Shown: positions 9,205-18,180, numbered from the stretch's first letter. The stretch: 64,000 nt of DNA from Bacteroidia bacterium (GCA_020049855.1 JAGVLJ010000009.1:62001-126000); one strand, 5' to 3'. The notes: generated from the letters alone by a model not told the origin. Numbers and translations are program-made.

Positions 9205-9212
9205 TAAAGGTA
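9205..9212 (-). promoter_or_regulatory. Candidate -7 element for the response-regulator gene
   Basis: TACCTTTA on the minus strand matches TAnnTTTG at all but the last position and ends 18 nt before the ATG. The same octamer precedes the T9SS cargo gene at 40470-40477. Confidence 0.4.
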
Positions 9213-9232
9213 GCTAATATGATTAATTTCTC

Positions 9233-10447
9233 CTAAAGTGTTTCTACATAGTCAAGATCTTTACCGAAAGTTTCCTTTACGCTCAAAATGGCAATAAGTG
9301 ATAAGATAAGACAAATACTTCCAACAATTATGGCAGACTGAATAGTTCCGAGGGTTTCCATAAGTCCTTTAAAGCTTAAAGTAATGGGTACTACAGCACC
9401 CCTTACAAAATTAGGAACTGTGTTGGTAACAGTAGAGCGAAGATTAGTGCCAAATTGCTCGGCAGCGTTGGTTACAAACAGAGCCCAAAAACCGGTTGCA
9501 GAGCCAAGCAAAAACCACATGATTTTTAGATATGGTAAATTGATATCATTGTTTGAAAGATAAATTGCTACCGTAAATGTAAGGGCAAAAAGATACCCTA
9601 TAATTACCTTTTTTCTGCTTCTGAAATATTGGCTAAAAAATCCGCTGAGTAAATCACCGAATGACAAACCAATATAAGAATACATGACAGCCTCTCTCAC
9701 TTCAATATGCATGGCGGGGTTAAGGGCTTCCACAATTCGGTCGGATAGATTAATTAGCACACCAACTACAAACCATACTGGTAAGCCAATTAAAATGCAC
9801 GCCACATATTTCAAGAAACGTTTTTTATCATTTACCAGCATAAGCAGATTGCCATTATCGGTTTTATAGTGCTGAATTTGTTTAAACATGCCACTTTCAA
9901 ATGCACCGGCTCTTAAAGCCAGCAGCAACATACCCATTCCACCGCCTATTATGTAGGCTGTTTTCCAGCTAAAATTATCTCCTACCAAATAAGCGCAAAC
10001 GGCTCCTAAAGCACCTACTGAAACAATAATCATAGTCCCGTACCCTCTTTTGTCTTTATGCATTGTTTCGGCTACCAGCGTAATTCCTGCCCCAAGTTCT
10101 CCGGCCAAACCCACACCTGCAATAAAACGCAAAACTCCATACATTTCGAGTGAGGTTACAAATGCGTTGGCAATATTGGCTAGCGAATACATTAGGATGG
10201 AGCCAAACAACACCGAAACACGTCCCTTTTTGTCGCCCAAAACCCCCCATATTAATCCTCCTATCAGCATGCCGGCCATTTGCATATTAAAAAGGGTAAT
10301 ATCATGAAGTTTGTATTGTGCTTCGGTAAATCCGAGATCCATGATACTTTGTTTTTTTACTACGTTAAATAAAATTAAATCGTAGATGTCTACAAAGTAT
10401 CCAAGAGCAGCTATGATCACCAGTTTGTTGAAAGCATTGGTTTGCAT
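9233..10447 (-). CDS. Major facilitator superfamily transporter (MHS/sugar-porter-like)
   Basis: A twelve-segment secondary transporter of the inner membrane. The MFS loop 2-3 signature appears as GVLGDKKGRVSVLFGS, and RFIAGVGLAGELGAGITLVAE is the segment 4 motif typical of metabolite:H+ symporters and sugar porters. The substrate cannot be assigned. The frame extends up to 10483, but the start is placed at the ATG at 10447 (405 residues, MQTNAFNK). A promoter with TTG at 10483-10481, a 21-nt spacer and TATATTTG at 10459-10452 ends 4 nt before this ATG, and the 12 extra upstream residues would not be on the transcript. It follows the methionine-sulfoxide-reductase gene but has this promoter of its own. 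Confidence 0.85.
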   Translation of the reverse strand: MQTNAFNKLVIIAALGYFVDIYDLILFNVVKKQSIMDLGFTEAQYKLHDITLFNMQMAGMLIGGLIWGVLGDKKGRVSVLFGSILMYSLANIANAFVTSLEMYGVLRFIAGVGLAGELGAGITLVAETMHKDKRGYGTMIIVSVGALGAVCAYLVGDNFSWKTAYIIGGGMGMLLLALRAGAFESGMFKQIQHYKTDNGNLLMLVNDKKRFLKYVACILIGLPVWFVVGVLINLSDRIVEALNPAMHIEVREAVMYSYIGLSFGDLLSGFFSQYFRSRKKVIIGYLFALTFTVAIYLSNNDINLPYLKIMWFLLGSATGFWALFVTNAAEQFGTNLRSTVTNTVPNFVRGAVVPITLSFKGLMETLGTIQSAIIVGSICLILSLIAILSVKETFGKDLDYVETL

Positions 10448-10451
10448 AGGC

Positions 10452-10483
10452 CAAATATAATAAACTTTATTTCTTTTGATCAA
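10452..10483 (-). promoter_or_regulatory. Complete Bacteroidota-type promoter for the MFS gene
   Basis: On the minus strand, ATTG (TTG at 10483-10481), 21 nt, then TATATTTG (10459-10452). This fits the TTG-N19-21-TAnnTTTG consensus. The -7 box ends 4 nt before the ATG at 10447, predicting a leaderless mRNA. The region lies directly after the stop of the upstream gene (10484). Confidence 0.65.
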
Positions 10484-10963
10484 TCAGAACAGGTGACTTG
10501 CCACTGTACATACCAATTCGAGGTATTTGCGGTCGGTTAAGTCAAAGTGATCAAGGTATTCGCTATCGGCATCCAGCACTGCAACTACTTCTCCTTTTTT
10601 TAGTATGGGAACCACAATTTCGGAACGTGAGGCACTGCTGCAGGCAATATGCCCCGGAAACTTTTCTACATCGGCTACCAGTACGGTTTCTTTTTTTTGC
10701 CAACTGCTTCCACAAACTCCTTTTCCTAAAGCAATACGGGTGCATGCTAAAGGTCCCTGAAAGGGGCCAAGCACCAGCTCATTTTCCTTCACCAGATAAA
10801 ACCCTACCCACCACCAGTTAAATGTTTCTTTCAGCACGGCCGTAATATTTGCCAAATTAGCTATTAAGTCCGTTTCATCGGTGGTTAAGGCATTCAGTTG
10901 CGGGAGTACAGCCATGTACTTCTCCTCTTTAGAGAGTAATTCGGCTAAATTAAGTTGATGCAT
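10484..10963 (-). CDS. Free methionine-(R)-sulfoxide reductase (GAF domain, fRMsr)
   Basis: Cytoplasmic repair enzyme reducing free L-methionine-(R)-sulfoxide with thioredoxin as donor. The 159-residue protein is a single GAF domain with all three family cysteines: PLACTRIALGKGVCGSSW (Cys74, Cys84) and HIACSSASRSEIVVP (Cys108). The N-terminal WWVGFYLV and the final LDADSEYLDHFDLTD strand are also conserved. It lies downstream of the dipeptidyl peptidase III gene, separated by a long hairpin at 10975-11015. Family assignment is secure because the cysteine spacing is diagnostic and excludes a mere ligand-binding GAF domain. Confidence 0.92.
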   Translation of the reverse strand: MHQLNLAELLSKEEKYMAVLPQLNALTTDETDLIANLANITAVLKETFNWWWVGFYLVKENELVLGPFQGPLACTRIALGKGVCGSSWQKKETVLVADVEKFPGHIACSSASRSEIVVPILKKGEVVAVLDADSEYLDHFDLTDRKYLELVCTVASHLF

Positions 10964-10974
10964 AAGGGATATTA

Positions 10975-11015
10975 GTTATATACAGCGGAGTAATCGGTGC
11001 TCTGCTGTATATAAC
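10975..11015 (-). terminator. Long hairpin between dipeptidyl peptidase III and fRMsr genes
   Basis: GTTATATACAGCGGAG (10975-10990) pairs with CTCTGCTGTATATAAC (11000-11015): a 16-bp stem with one G-U wobble and a 9-nt loop. It starts 7 nt after the stop of the upstream gene and ends 11 nt before the next ATG. There is no U-tract on the minus strand after it, so it may be an mRNA-processing or stabilising hairpin, or a Rho-dependent end, rather than a classical terminator. Confidence 0.55.
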
Positions 11016-11022
11016 CAATGAG

Positions 11023-13092
11023 TTAATTAGTAATTGGTAAAAATCCATACTCTTTTCCATAACCCAATTGTTCTTTCAGAAAGTCGGTTGGGTACTGCAC
11101 TTTTACATCGGTAATTTTATCTCCTTCTTTTATTGCAATCAGTTTTGGTTGAATAAACCCTTTGTAGGCAGCCACGTTGAGTTTGTTAAAACGTTCTTTT
11201 ACCTCTTTCAATAAATCCTGATCTACCTTTACTCCATATCCTTCTACGAGAGCTGTGGCAGCTTTGTAATCGCCTTCCGACTTAATGCGTTGAATTTCGC
11301 GCAGCAGGTCACCAAACAGTTTGCGTAGCATGTTGTAGTTGTTTACTTTAACGTAAGTTTTTCCATCACGTTTCACAAACTCAATTACATTTTCAGTTTT
11401 CCCTTTTTCATAGACCCATTTAGCTACTAATTGACGGTTGCGCATATGAGCTTCTTCGAGGTTTTCACCAATATTTAGTCTGGTAAGTTGGGTAATCAAT
11501 CCGTTCATTATATAATTGTCGTATTCTGCCTTGCCCACTTCAAAAGAAGGCATTACACCAATATCAACAAGTTTTTGATCCATGATGTAATACAATGCCA
11601 CCAGATCAGCGCGTGCTTCTTCAAGCGTAGAAGCATAATTCTTCAGTGTTTGGTCAGGGTCGCCCACTCCTTTGTTTATTTGGCCTGAGGCATGGCCTAT
11701 CACTTCATGCATATCTGTATGTAAATCTCCGGCCAGAGAGGCAAATTCTTTGGCACGTTTAATCTGATCTTCGCTTACGGCAAACTCTTTCAGCATTGGG
11801 CTGGTTTTATTGGCTTCGTTGTAGGAATGAACGATATTTCCCAGAGAAACCGATTTAGAGCCATATTGCTGACGAATCCAGTTGGCGTTTGGAAGGTTGA
11901 TCCCAATTGGGGTATATGGAGAGCCATCGCCCGCCTCCTGAATGACGGTAATTACTTTCGCAGTTATTCCTCTTACTTCTTTTTTCTTGTGCTCAGGTAG
12001 TATTGTGGAGTTGTCTTCAAACCATTGAGCATTGGCTGCAATGGCAGCTATCCGTTTAGTAGCTTCCATATCCTTCATACTTACTACACTTTCGTAGCTG
12101 GCTCGTTTGCCAATGGCATCTCCATAAACTTCAATAAAGCCATTCACCACATCAAGTCTTGAGTCGGTGTCAGCAACCCAGGCAATATTGTACTCATCCC
12201 ATTTTTTGAGGTCACCGGTTTTGTAATATTCAACAAGCAATTCGAGTGCATGTTTTTGTTTGTCATTCTCAGCTACGGTAATTGCCTTCTCCAGCCAAAA
12301 AACAATTTTTTCAATGGCAGCACCGTACATCCCTCCAACTTTCCAGACTTTTTCGGTGACCATGCCGTTTTCTTTCAGCATTTTCGAGTTTAAGCCCCAA
12401 GACACGGGTTTCGGATCATCTTTTTTAGCCACTTTTTCGTAGTAAGTTTCCACTTCTTTTTGCGAAACTCCTTCATAGAAATTATTGGCTGAAGCCAATA
12501 CATTGTCAATTCCGGGAGCAAGATCCACAATTTTTGCATCCACTTTTGCATCAAAAATTATTGGCTGCAAAAAGCCGAGCAACTGTTCTGGGGATTGTCC
12601 GTTTTCAAGTGGTAGTTGTGCGGCATCACATCCTTTTACTAGCTCACTTAAATACATAAAATCAAACTCAGGCATTATTTTCAGATTGCTGTAATGGTGG
12701 TGAATACCGTTGCTGAAAAATACCCGTTTGGCATATGTATCAAATTTTTTCCAGTTATCACTTTTTCTATCTGCTTTCCCATTTTCATAAATAGCTTCCA
12801 GTACTTTTCTTATCCTAAGGTTATGTTTGTATTTCTGATCCCAAATAATATCACGGCCACAGCGAGCCGCTTCATATAGGTAATAGGCCAGTTCTTTCTG
12901 TTCTGAGGAGAGTTTTTCGAATCCCGGAATTTCATAACGCAGTACTTGCAAATCGGCAAAGCGGTCGGCTGCTACCTGAAAAGTGGAATCTTCGGTTAAT
13001 TTAGTTCCCTCGGCAGGTGGTTGGGTCTTAGTACATGCACTGAACAAGGATGTTGAGCAAATGCCAATCATAAGGCTATGTTTAAATTGCAT
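11023..13092 (-). CDS. Dipeptidyl peptidase III (M49 zinc peptidase), lipoprotein
   Basis: Zinc exopeptidase releasing dipeptides from the N-terminus of short peptides. The 689-residue protein carries the M49 signature HEVIGH (462-467; this family has one more residue than HExxH) and the second zinc/catalytic motif EEARAD (491-496). The N-terminus is a lipoprotein signal with lipobox LFSAC (Cys20), so the enzyme is anchored in the envelope, probably for peptide scavenging. Bacteroides DPP III enzymes have similar size. The start at 13092 is confirmed by the signal peptide. No clear promoter was recognised upstream, and the gene is preceded by a 472-nt gap. Confidence 0.93.
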   Translation of the reverse strand: MQFKHSLMIGICSTSLFSACTKTQPPAEGTKLTEDSTFQVAADRFADLQVLRYEIPGFEKLSSEQKELAYYLYEAARCGRDIIWDQKYKHNLRIRKVLEAIYENGKADRKSDNWKKFDTYAKRVFFSNGIHHHYSNLKIMPEFDFMYLSELVKGCDAAQLPLENGQSPEQLLGFLQPIIFDAKVDAKIVDLAPGIDNVLASANNFYEGVSQKEVETYYEKVAKKDDPKPVSWGLNSKMLKENGMVTEKVWKVGGMYGAAIEKIVFWLEKAITVAENDKQKHALELLVEYYKTGDLKKWDEYNIAWVADTDSRLDVVNGFIEVYGDAIGKRASYESVVSMKDMEATKRIAAIAANAQWFEDNSTILPEHKKKEVRGITAKVITVIQEAGDGSPYTPIGINLPNANWIRQQYGSKSVSLGNIVHSYNEANKTSPMLKEFAVSEDQIKRAKEFASLAGDLHTDMHEVIGHASGQINKGVGDPDQTLKNYASTLEEARADLVALYYIMDQKLVDIGVMPSFEVGKAEYDNYIMNGLITQLTRLNIGENLEEAHMRNRQLVAKWVYEKGKTENVIEFVKRDGKTYVKVNNYNMLRKLFGDLLREIQRIKSEGDYKAATALVEGYGVKVDQDLLKEVKERFNKLNVAAYKGFIQPKLIAIKEGDKITDVKVQYPTDFLKEQLGYGKEYGFLPITN

Positions 13093-13564
13093 AATTATAA
13101 ATTTGAATTAAATACAGCGCAAATAAGTGCATTGCATTCAAAATTCATAAACTTGCCTTTGATTTAATTTATGGCCAAGCAATCAACGGCACAATTAGTT
13201 GGCGATTAGGCAAAAAATGGGAATTTTATAAAATTAAAAATTGCATTTATTGGTTCAGCATAGCAACTGACATTATTGTATTTATTTATTAAACGGATTT
13301 TGCATCCTTACAAGCAAAAAATAGGTATTCCAAAGGTCATTTTATCATTATATGTTTACTGGTTGTTTTATCTTGGGAGATAGATGCCTGATGCCGGATA
13401 ATAAAGGATAGGGTATTTGTTAACTGATATGGCGGTATTTTAAAACTTTGGAGTTTTCTAAGTTTGGTTTAAGTAACGTGGAAAAGGACTTATAGCTGAT
13501 TCAAATCAGTTTTTGAGTGGTTTTGATAATTTATCTTGCAACCGCCTGAAAGTGGCATTGAAAG
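13093..13564. other. Divergent intergenic region, no gene assigned
   Basis: 472 nt of AT-rich sequence between the M49 peptidase (minus) and the acyl-CoA synthetase (plus). I see no RNA gene, repeat or terminator. A plus-strand frame from an ATG at 13171 reads with in-frame TAGs at 13207, 13261 and 13381 and could be a decayed fragment, but nothing recognisable is encoded. A weak -7-like TATCTTG lies at 13532-13538, 26 nt before the synthetase ATG. Confidence 0.5.
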
Positions 13565-15619
13565 ATGATTGTATCCGAATTAATTAGTCCCGATTCTATT
13601 GTAGTAGTAGGTGCTTCACATGATACTTCCAAACCTGGCGGCAAGGTGTTGAAGAATATCCTTGAGCATAACTATGTTGGTAGGTTATATGCTGTTAACC
13701 CAAAGCCATTTGTTATGAAGGGCGTAGTTTGCTATGATTCTTGCGAGGTTTTGCCTGCGGTTGATATGGCAATAATTGCCATTGCGGCCCCTATGGTAGA
13801 AGAGTGTATTCGCATTCTGACAATTAAAAAAAAATGTAAAGCATTTATTATTTTTTCAGCAGGATTTGGGGAAATTGGAGAAATAGGCAAAGCACTTGAA
13901 CAACGGTGTGTGGCATTGGTACAATCAGTAGGCGGCACATTAATAGGGCCTAACTGTATTGGAGTACTTACCCCAAGTTACAAGGGTGTTTTTGCCGGGC
14001 CCATTCCCAATTTTGATCCTAAGGGGTGCGATTGTGTTTCTGCCTCGGGAGCCACTATGGTTTTTTTATTGGAGGAAGCCATCCCGCGCGGGTTAACTTT
14101 CTCCAGCATTTTTTCAGTGGGAAACAGCGCACAGATTGGCGTAGAAGAAATACTGGAGTACTGGGATGCAACTTTTGACTCAACTGCCAGTTCACGAATA
14201 AAATTATTGTATATGGAGGAAATAGCTAATCCTCTCAAGTTTTATAAACATGCCCGATCTCTAACCGATAAGGGTTGTCGCATTGCAGCTATTAAAGCCG
14301 GATCAACCGAAGCGGGGTCAAGAGCTGTTTCATCGCACACAGGTTCATTATCCGGATCTAATACGGCTGTGAATGCCTTGTTCAGAAAAGCCGGAATTCT
14401 TCGTTGTCACAGTCGCGTGGAACTAGTTTATGCTGCTGCCATATTTGCACACAAGCAATTGCATGGAAACCGCATAGCTGTAATTACCCATGCAGGAGGG
14501 CCGGGTGTGATGCTTACGGATATTCTTACTCGCGGGGGTATGCAGGTACCACATTTAGAAGGAGCCAAAGCAGATGAGTTACGAACGAAATTGTTTCCGG
14601 GTTCATCTGTTGCCAATCCCATTGATTTTTTAGCCACCGGTACGGCCGATCAGTTGGGCGTCATTCTCGATTACGTAGATCATGAATTTGATGAAATTGA
14701 CGGTTCGGTAGTGGTTTTTGGAACTACCGGTATGTGGAGTGTGAACAATGTATATGAAATGCTTCATCGGAAAATGCAAACCTGCACCAAACCTATTTTC
14801 CCCATTTTACCATCTGTTATTCTGGCGGCTGAAGAGGTAAGTAATTTTCAGGCGTTCGGCCGCATTAATTTTACCGATGAAGTAAGTTTTGGGTATGTGT
14901 TGTCGCGTGTGCAACGTATCCAAAAACCATTTCCGGAACCGGTATTGCCGGAGGTAGATGAAAAGCGTATCAGGAAAATAATTGATGAGGCGGGAAACGG
15001 ATATTTATTACCTGATTTGGTTTACCAATTATTGAATGCAGCTCATATTACGCAGGCAAGGCAATTTACCGTATACTCAAAAAACGAAGCTGTAAATACA
15101 GCCACCCAAACCGGATTTCCGTTGGTGATGAAAGTGATTGGCCCCTTGCACAAATCAGATGTAGGTGGCGTGAAACTTGGCATACAAAACAAGAGCGGGG
15201 TAGAAGATGCCTTTACGGATTTGATGAACATTGAGGGCGCTACCGGAGTGGTAGTACAGGAAATGCTTTCAGGTCATGAAATTTTTATGGGCGCCAAAAA
15301 AGAGGATAAATTCGGGCACGTAATACTTTGTGGTCTGGGTGGAATATTTGTAGAAGTATTTAAGGATGTTTCGGCCGGATTGGCTCCTATCGGAATGGAC
15401 GAATCGCTCTCCATGATTCGCCACCTTGCATCTTATCCTATTATTCAGGGAACTCGGGGTAACGAAGGGGTAAATGAACAATTGCTGGCTCAAACCATTA
15501 TGAAACTTTCAGCTATATTGAGGGTGGCTCCCGAGATAATGGAGATGGATATTAATCCATTGTTGGGAACGATGAAGCATGTGACAGCGGTTGATGCAAG
15601 AATACGGATACAGAAGTAA
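13565..15619 (+). CDS. ADP-forming acyl-CoA (acetyl-CoA) synthetase, fused alpha-beta form
   Basis: Converts acyl-CoA plus ADP and phosphate to the acid, CoA and ATP, or the reverse. The 684-residue chain has an N-terminal CoA-binding Rossmann domain (SIVVVGASHDTSKPGGKV, residues 11-28; LIGPNCIGV near 126-134) and a succinyl-CoA-ligase-like region with the phospho-accepting His258 in SSHTGSLSGS. A C-terminal ATP-grasp domain follows from about residue 475 (FPLVMKVIGPLHKSDVGGV, then EMDINPLLG). There is no acetyltransferase domain, which separates it from Pat-type protein acetylases. Substrate preference is not predictable; acetate or a branched/aryl acid are possible. It is a single-gene unit whose stop lies 6 nt from the converging rsmE stop. 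Confidence 0.88.
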   Translation: MIVSELISPDSIVVVGASHDTSKPGGKVLKNILEHNYVGRLYAVNPKPFVMKGVVCYDSCEVLPAVDMAIIAIAAPMVEECIRILTIKKKCKAFIIFSAGFGEIGEIGKALEQRCVALVQSVGGTLIGPNCIGVLTPSYKGVFAGPIPNFDPKGCDCVSASGATMVFLLEEAIPRGLTFSSIFSVGNSAQIGVEEILEYWDATFDSTASSRIKLLYMEEIANPLKFYKHARSLTDKGCRIAAIKAGSTEAGSRAVSSHTGSLSGSNTAVNALFRKAGILRCHSRVELVYAAAIFAHKQLHGNRIAVITHAGGPGVMLTDILTRGGMQVPHLEGAKADELRTKLFPGSSVANPIDFLATGTADQLGVILDYVDHEFDEIDGSVVVFGTTGMWSVNNVYEMLHRKMQTCTKPIFPILPSVILAAEEVSNFQAFGRINFTDEVSFGYVLSRVQRIQKPFPEPVLPEVDEKRIRKIIDEAGNGYLLPDLVYQLLNAAHITQARQFTVYSKNEAVNTATQTGFPLVMKVIGPLHKSDVGGVKLGIQNKSGVEDAFTDLMNIEGATGVVVQEMLSGHEIFMGAKKEDKFGHVILCGLGGIFVEVFKDVSAGLAPIGMDESLSMIRHLASYPIIQGTRGNEGVNEQLLAQTIMKLSAILRVAPEIMEMDINPLLGTMKHVTAVDARIRIQK

Positions 15620-15625
15620 GAAATC

Positions 15626-16333
15626 TTATTCTGAGATAAGTTTTACAGCAGCACATCCGAACAATGCAGCAGTTTCCGTTCTCAGTATATTTTCTCCAAG
15701 GGAAACAGGAGTGAATCCCGATTTTTTAGCGAGTTCAACTTCTTCAGCAGTAAAATCTCCTTCGGGGCCAATGAGGAAGAGAAAGTGTTTATGTGCCGAA
15801 GTGTTTAAGTGTTTAAGCAAGGATTGATCTTCATTTGTTTCGCACCAGGCCATAAGCCTAAGGGTATTTACTCCGGCCGATTCAATAAATTTCTTAAGCG
15901 GGATAATATCATGAATTTTTGGTAGCCACCATTGCTTGCTTTGTTTCATAGAGCTCACCATAACTTTTTCACAACGTTCCATATTGATCTTGTTGCGTTC
16001 ACTGTGTTCACATTCCACAAAACTGATTTCTTCAATACCCATTTCCGTGGCTTTTTCAATAAACCACTCCATGCGGTCGAAGTTTTTGGTAGGGGCAATG
16101 GCTATGTGTAAATAGTTTTTTCGAGGCTTATGGATGATGCGTTGTTTTATCTGCAGCACACATTTTTTAACATGGTCATCAGCAATGGAAGCAATGGCTT
16201 GGGTTCCTTTTCCATCGGCTATGTTTACTTCATCGCCCTTTTTTAACCGTAATACACGAATGCAGTGTTTGCTTTCTTCTTCACTTAAAACAATCTGGTC
16301 AGTAGTTAAGTCGGGTTGATAAAATACGTGCAT
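15626..16333 (-). CDS. rsmE: 16S rRNA (uracil1498-N3)-methyltransferase (RsmE)
   Basis: SAM-dependent SPOUT methyltransferase acting on U1498 of 16S rRNA. At 235 residues it has the N-terminal MHVFYQPDL typical of Bacteroidota members, the PUA-like segment HCIRVLRLKKGDEV, and the SPOUT knot FLIGPEGDFTAEEVELAKK...VSLGENILRTETAA. The start ATG (16333-16331) follows directly after the T-tract of the pckA terminator on the same strand. rsmE transcription must therefore come from read-through or from a promoter inside the pckA tail. The conserved N-terminus makes this start secure. It converges on the acyl-CoA synthetase. Confidence 0.95.
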   Translation of the reverse strand: MHVFYQPDLTTDQIVLSEEESKHCIRVLRLKKGDEVNIADGKGTQAIASIADDHVKKCVLQIKQRIIHKPRKNYLHIAIAPTKNFDRMEWFIEKATEMGIEEISFVECEHSERNKINMERCEKVMVSSMKQSKQWWLPKIHDIIPLKKFIESAGVNTLRLMAWCETNEDQSLLKHLNTSAHKHFLFLIGPEGDFTAEEVELAKKSGFTPVSLGENILRTETAALFGCAAVKLISE

Positions 16334-16366
16334 AAAAAAATAAGGACGTTGTTTTCAACGTCCTTA
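16334..16366 (-). terminator. Intrinsic terminator of pckA, abutting rsmE
   Basis: Perfect 11-bp inverted repeat: TAAGGACGTTG at 16341-16351 and CAACGTCCTTA at 16356-16366, with a 4-nt loop. On the minus strand it is followed by seven Ts (16340-16334), a classic Rho-independent terminator beginning 25 nt after the pckA stop. The T-run ends at the base before the rsmE ATG. Confidence 0.92.
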
Positions 16367-16391
16367 CAAATATAACAAAGAGAGTGGTTGC

Positions 16392-17990
16392 TTATGCGTT
16401 TTGTGAAGCTTTAGGGGCTGCACTTAAAATTTCAGCATCTACTCCGTCAGCATACTGAGCAAAATTTTTGTTAAACAACTCAGCCAGATGATTGGCCTTG
16501 GCATCATAAGCCGCTTTATCACTCCAGGTATTGCGTGGATTAAGAATATCGGCAGGAACATGAGGGCAACTTACCGGCATTTGAATACCAAATACAGGAT
16601 GAGCTTCAAATTTTACATTATTTAATTCACCTTTTAATGCAGCGGTAATCATGGCGCGGGTGTAAGAAAGTTTCATGCGCGATCCTGTTCCGTACGATCC
16701 GCCAGTCCAGCCTGTATTTACCAGCCATACATTTATTTCAGGATGTTTTTTTAATTTTTGTCCAAGCATTTTGGCGTATTTACCCGGATGCAATGGTAAA
16801 AATGCTTTACCAAAACAAGCGGAAAAAGTAGCCTGTGGTTCGGTCACTCCGGCTTCTGTTCCGGCTACTTTAGCGGTGTATCCACTAATGAAGTGGTACA
16901 TGGCTTGTTGCGGATTTAATTTAGATATTGGAGGTAATACCCCAAAAGCATCTGCCGTAAGGAAGAAAATATTTTCAGGCGTTTTACCTATTGAAGGTAC
17001 TGCGATATTATCAATGAGGTAAATGGGATAAGCAGCCCGGGTATTTTCGGTTACGCTGATATTGGTATAATCAACCGTAGTAGTTCCTCTTTGAAAACGG
17101 GTATTTTCAAGCAGTGAACCAAATGTAATAGCATCAAAAATTTGTGGTTCTTTTTCATGTGTAAGGTCAACACATTTGGCATAACAACCACCTTCAAAAT
17201 TGAATACACTGTTGTCGGCCCAACCGTGTTCATCATCACCAATTAATTTGCGGTGAGGATCGGCCGATAAGGTCGTTTTGCCTGTTCCTGAAAGTCCGAA
17301 GAAAATTGCGGTATCGCCTTTTTCGCCAATATTGGCCGAGCAGTGCATAGAGAGTACACCTTTTTCTTCCGGTAGGATGTAATTTAATACAGTGAAAATA
17401 CCTTTTTTCATTTCTCCGGTATATCCGCTTCCACCAATCAAAATAATTTTGCGGCTAAAATCAATGATTGAGAAATTGTGTTGACGGGTTCCGTCTTCTG
17501 CAGCAATGGCTTTAAAACTCGGAGCATTGATGATTAACCATTCGGGGGTGAAATTTTTAGCATCTTCGCCTTCAGGTCTTAAAAACAGGTTGTGACAAAA
17601 CAGGTTATTAAATGCCGATTCGGTAAATACGCGAATGTTCAGTTTGTAAGCAGGGTCGGCACATGCATATGCATCGCGGGCAAAAATTTCTTTTCCGTCA
17701 AAGTGGTTAATTACTTTGTTCAGGAGTTTTTCAAATTTGTTTGAATCAAATTTCTGATTGACATCCCCCCACCATACGGTATTTTCGGTTTTACTGTCGG
17801 CAACCGAAAATTTATCTTTCGGAGAACGTCCCGTAAACTCACCTGTGTCAGCCATCAAAGCTCCGGTATCAGTTAATACACCTTCGCCACGTTTAATGGC
17901 GGCAGCCACCAATTCAGCAGGTTGCAGGTTCATGTGAACCGTTCCCGCTTTACTCATAATTTTCTCAATTACTGATTGTGTAGTACTCAT
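16392..17990 (-). CDS. pckA: Phosphoenolpyruvate carboxykinase (ATP)
   Basis: Catalyses oxaloacetate plus ATP to phosphoenolpyruvate, CO2 and ADP; it acts in gluconeogenesis or, in many Bacteroidota, in the reverse CO2-fixing direction toward succinate. At 532 residues it has the normal length. It shows the substrate motif TGEFTGRSPKDKFSV, the P-loop FFGLSGTGKTTLS, the metal-binding LIGDDEHGW, and the C-terminal TRAMITAAL region. The start matches the family, and a TATTTTCG element lies at 18020-18013, giving a short leader of about 20 nt. It ends in a strong terminator. The gene appears monocistronic. Confidence 0.97.
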   Translation of the reverse strand: MSTTQSVIEKIMSKAGTVHMNLQPAELVAAAIKRGEGVLTDTGALMADTGEFTGRSPKDKFSVADSKTENTVWWGDVNQKFDSNKFEKLLNKVINHFDGKEIFARDAYACADPAYKLNIRVFTESAFNNLFCHNLFLRPEGEDAKNFTPEWLIINAPSFKAIAAEDGTRQHNFSIIDFSRKIILIGGSGYTGEMKKGIFTVLNYILPEEKGVLSMHCSANIGEKGDTAIFFGLSGTGKTTLSADPHRKLIGDDEHGWADNSVFNFEGGCYAKCVDLTHEKEPQIFDAITFGSLLENTRFQRGTTTVDYTNISVTENTRAAYPIYLIDNIAVPSIGKTPENIFFLTADAFGVLPPISKLNPQQAMYHFISGYTAKVAGTEAGVTEPQATFSACFGKAFLPLHPGKYAKMLGQKLKKHPEINVWLVNTGWTGGSYGTGSRMKLSYTRAMITAALKGELNNVKFEAHPVFGIQMPVSCPHVPADILNPRNTWSDKAAYDAKANHLAELFNKNFAQYADGVDAEILSAAPKASQNA

Positions 17991-18012
17991 TTCTTTATAT
18001 AGATGAAAGCAA

Positions 18013-18020
18013 CGAAAATA
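18013..18020 (-). promoter_or_regulatory. Candidate -7 element for pckA
   Basis: TATTTTCG on the minus strand matches TAnnTTYG and ends 22 nt before the pckA ATG. No clear -33 TTG was identified. Confidence 0.45.
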
Positions 18021-18180
18021 GTTATTCCTGCTTTATTGAATGTATGATTTAACTCAAATTTGTCCTGCTAAAACTCTAAGATTCTGTTTAACAGAAATTT
18101 AAATCTTCAACAAAATAATTTAATTCCCTGAAAATTAGGTAGCTAAGATATGATTTAGGCGGTGTACTCATAATTTGTTT

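Noticed and set aside
13207-13383. TAG read-through or recoded gene
   Set aside because: The interrupted frame has no recognisable protein signature, and all certain genes in the window use the standard code with normal stops.
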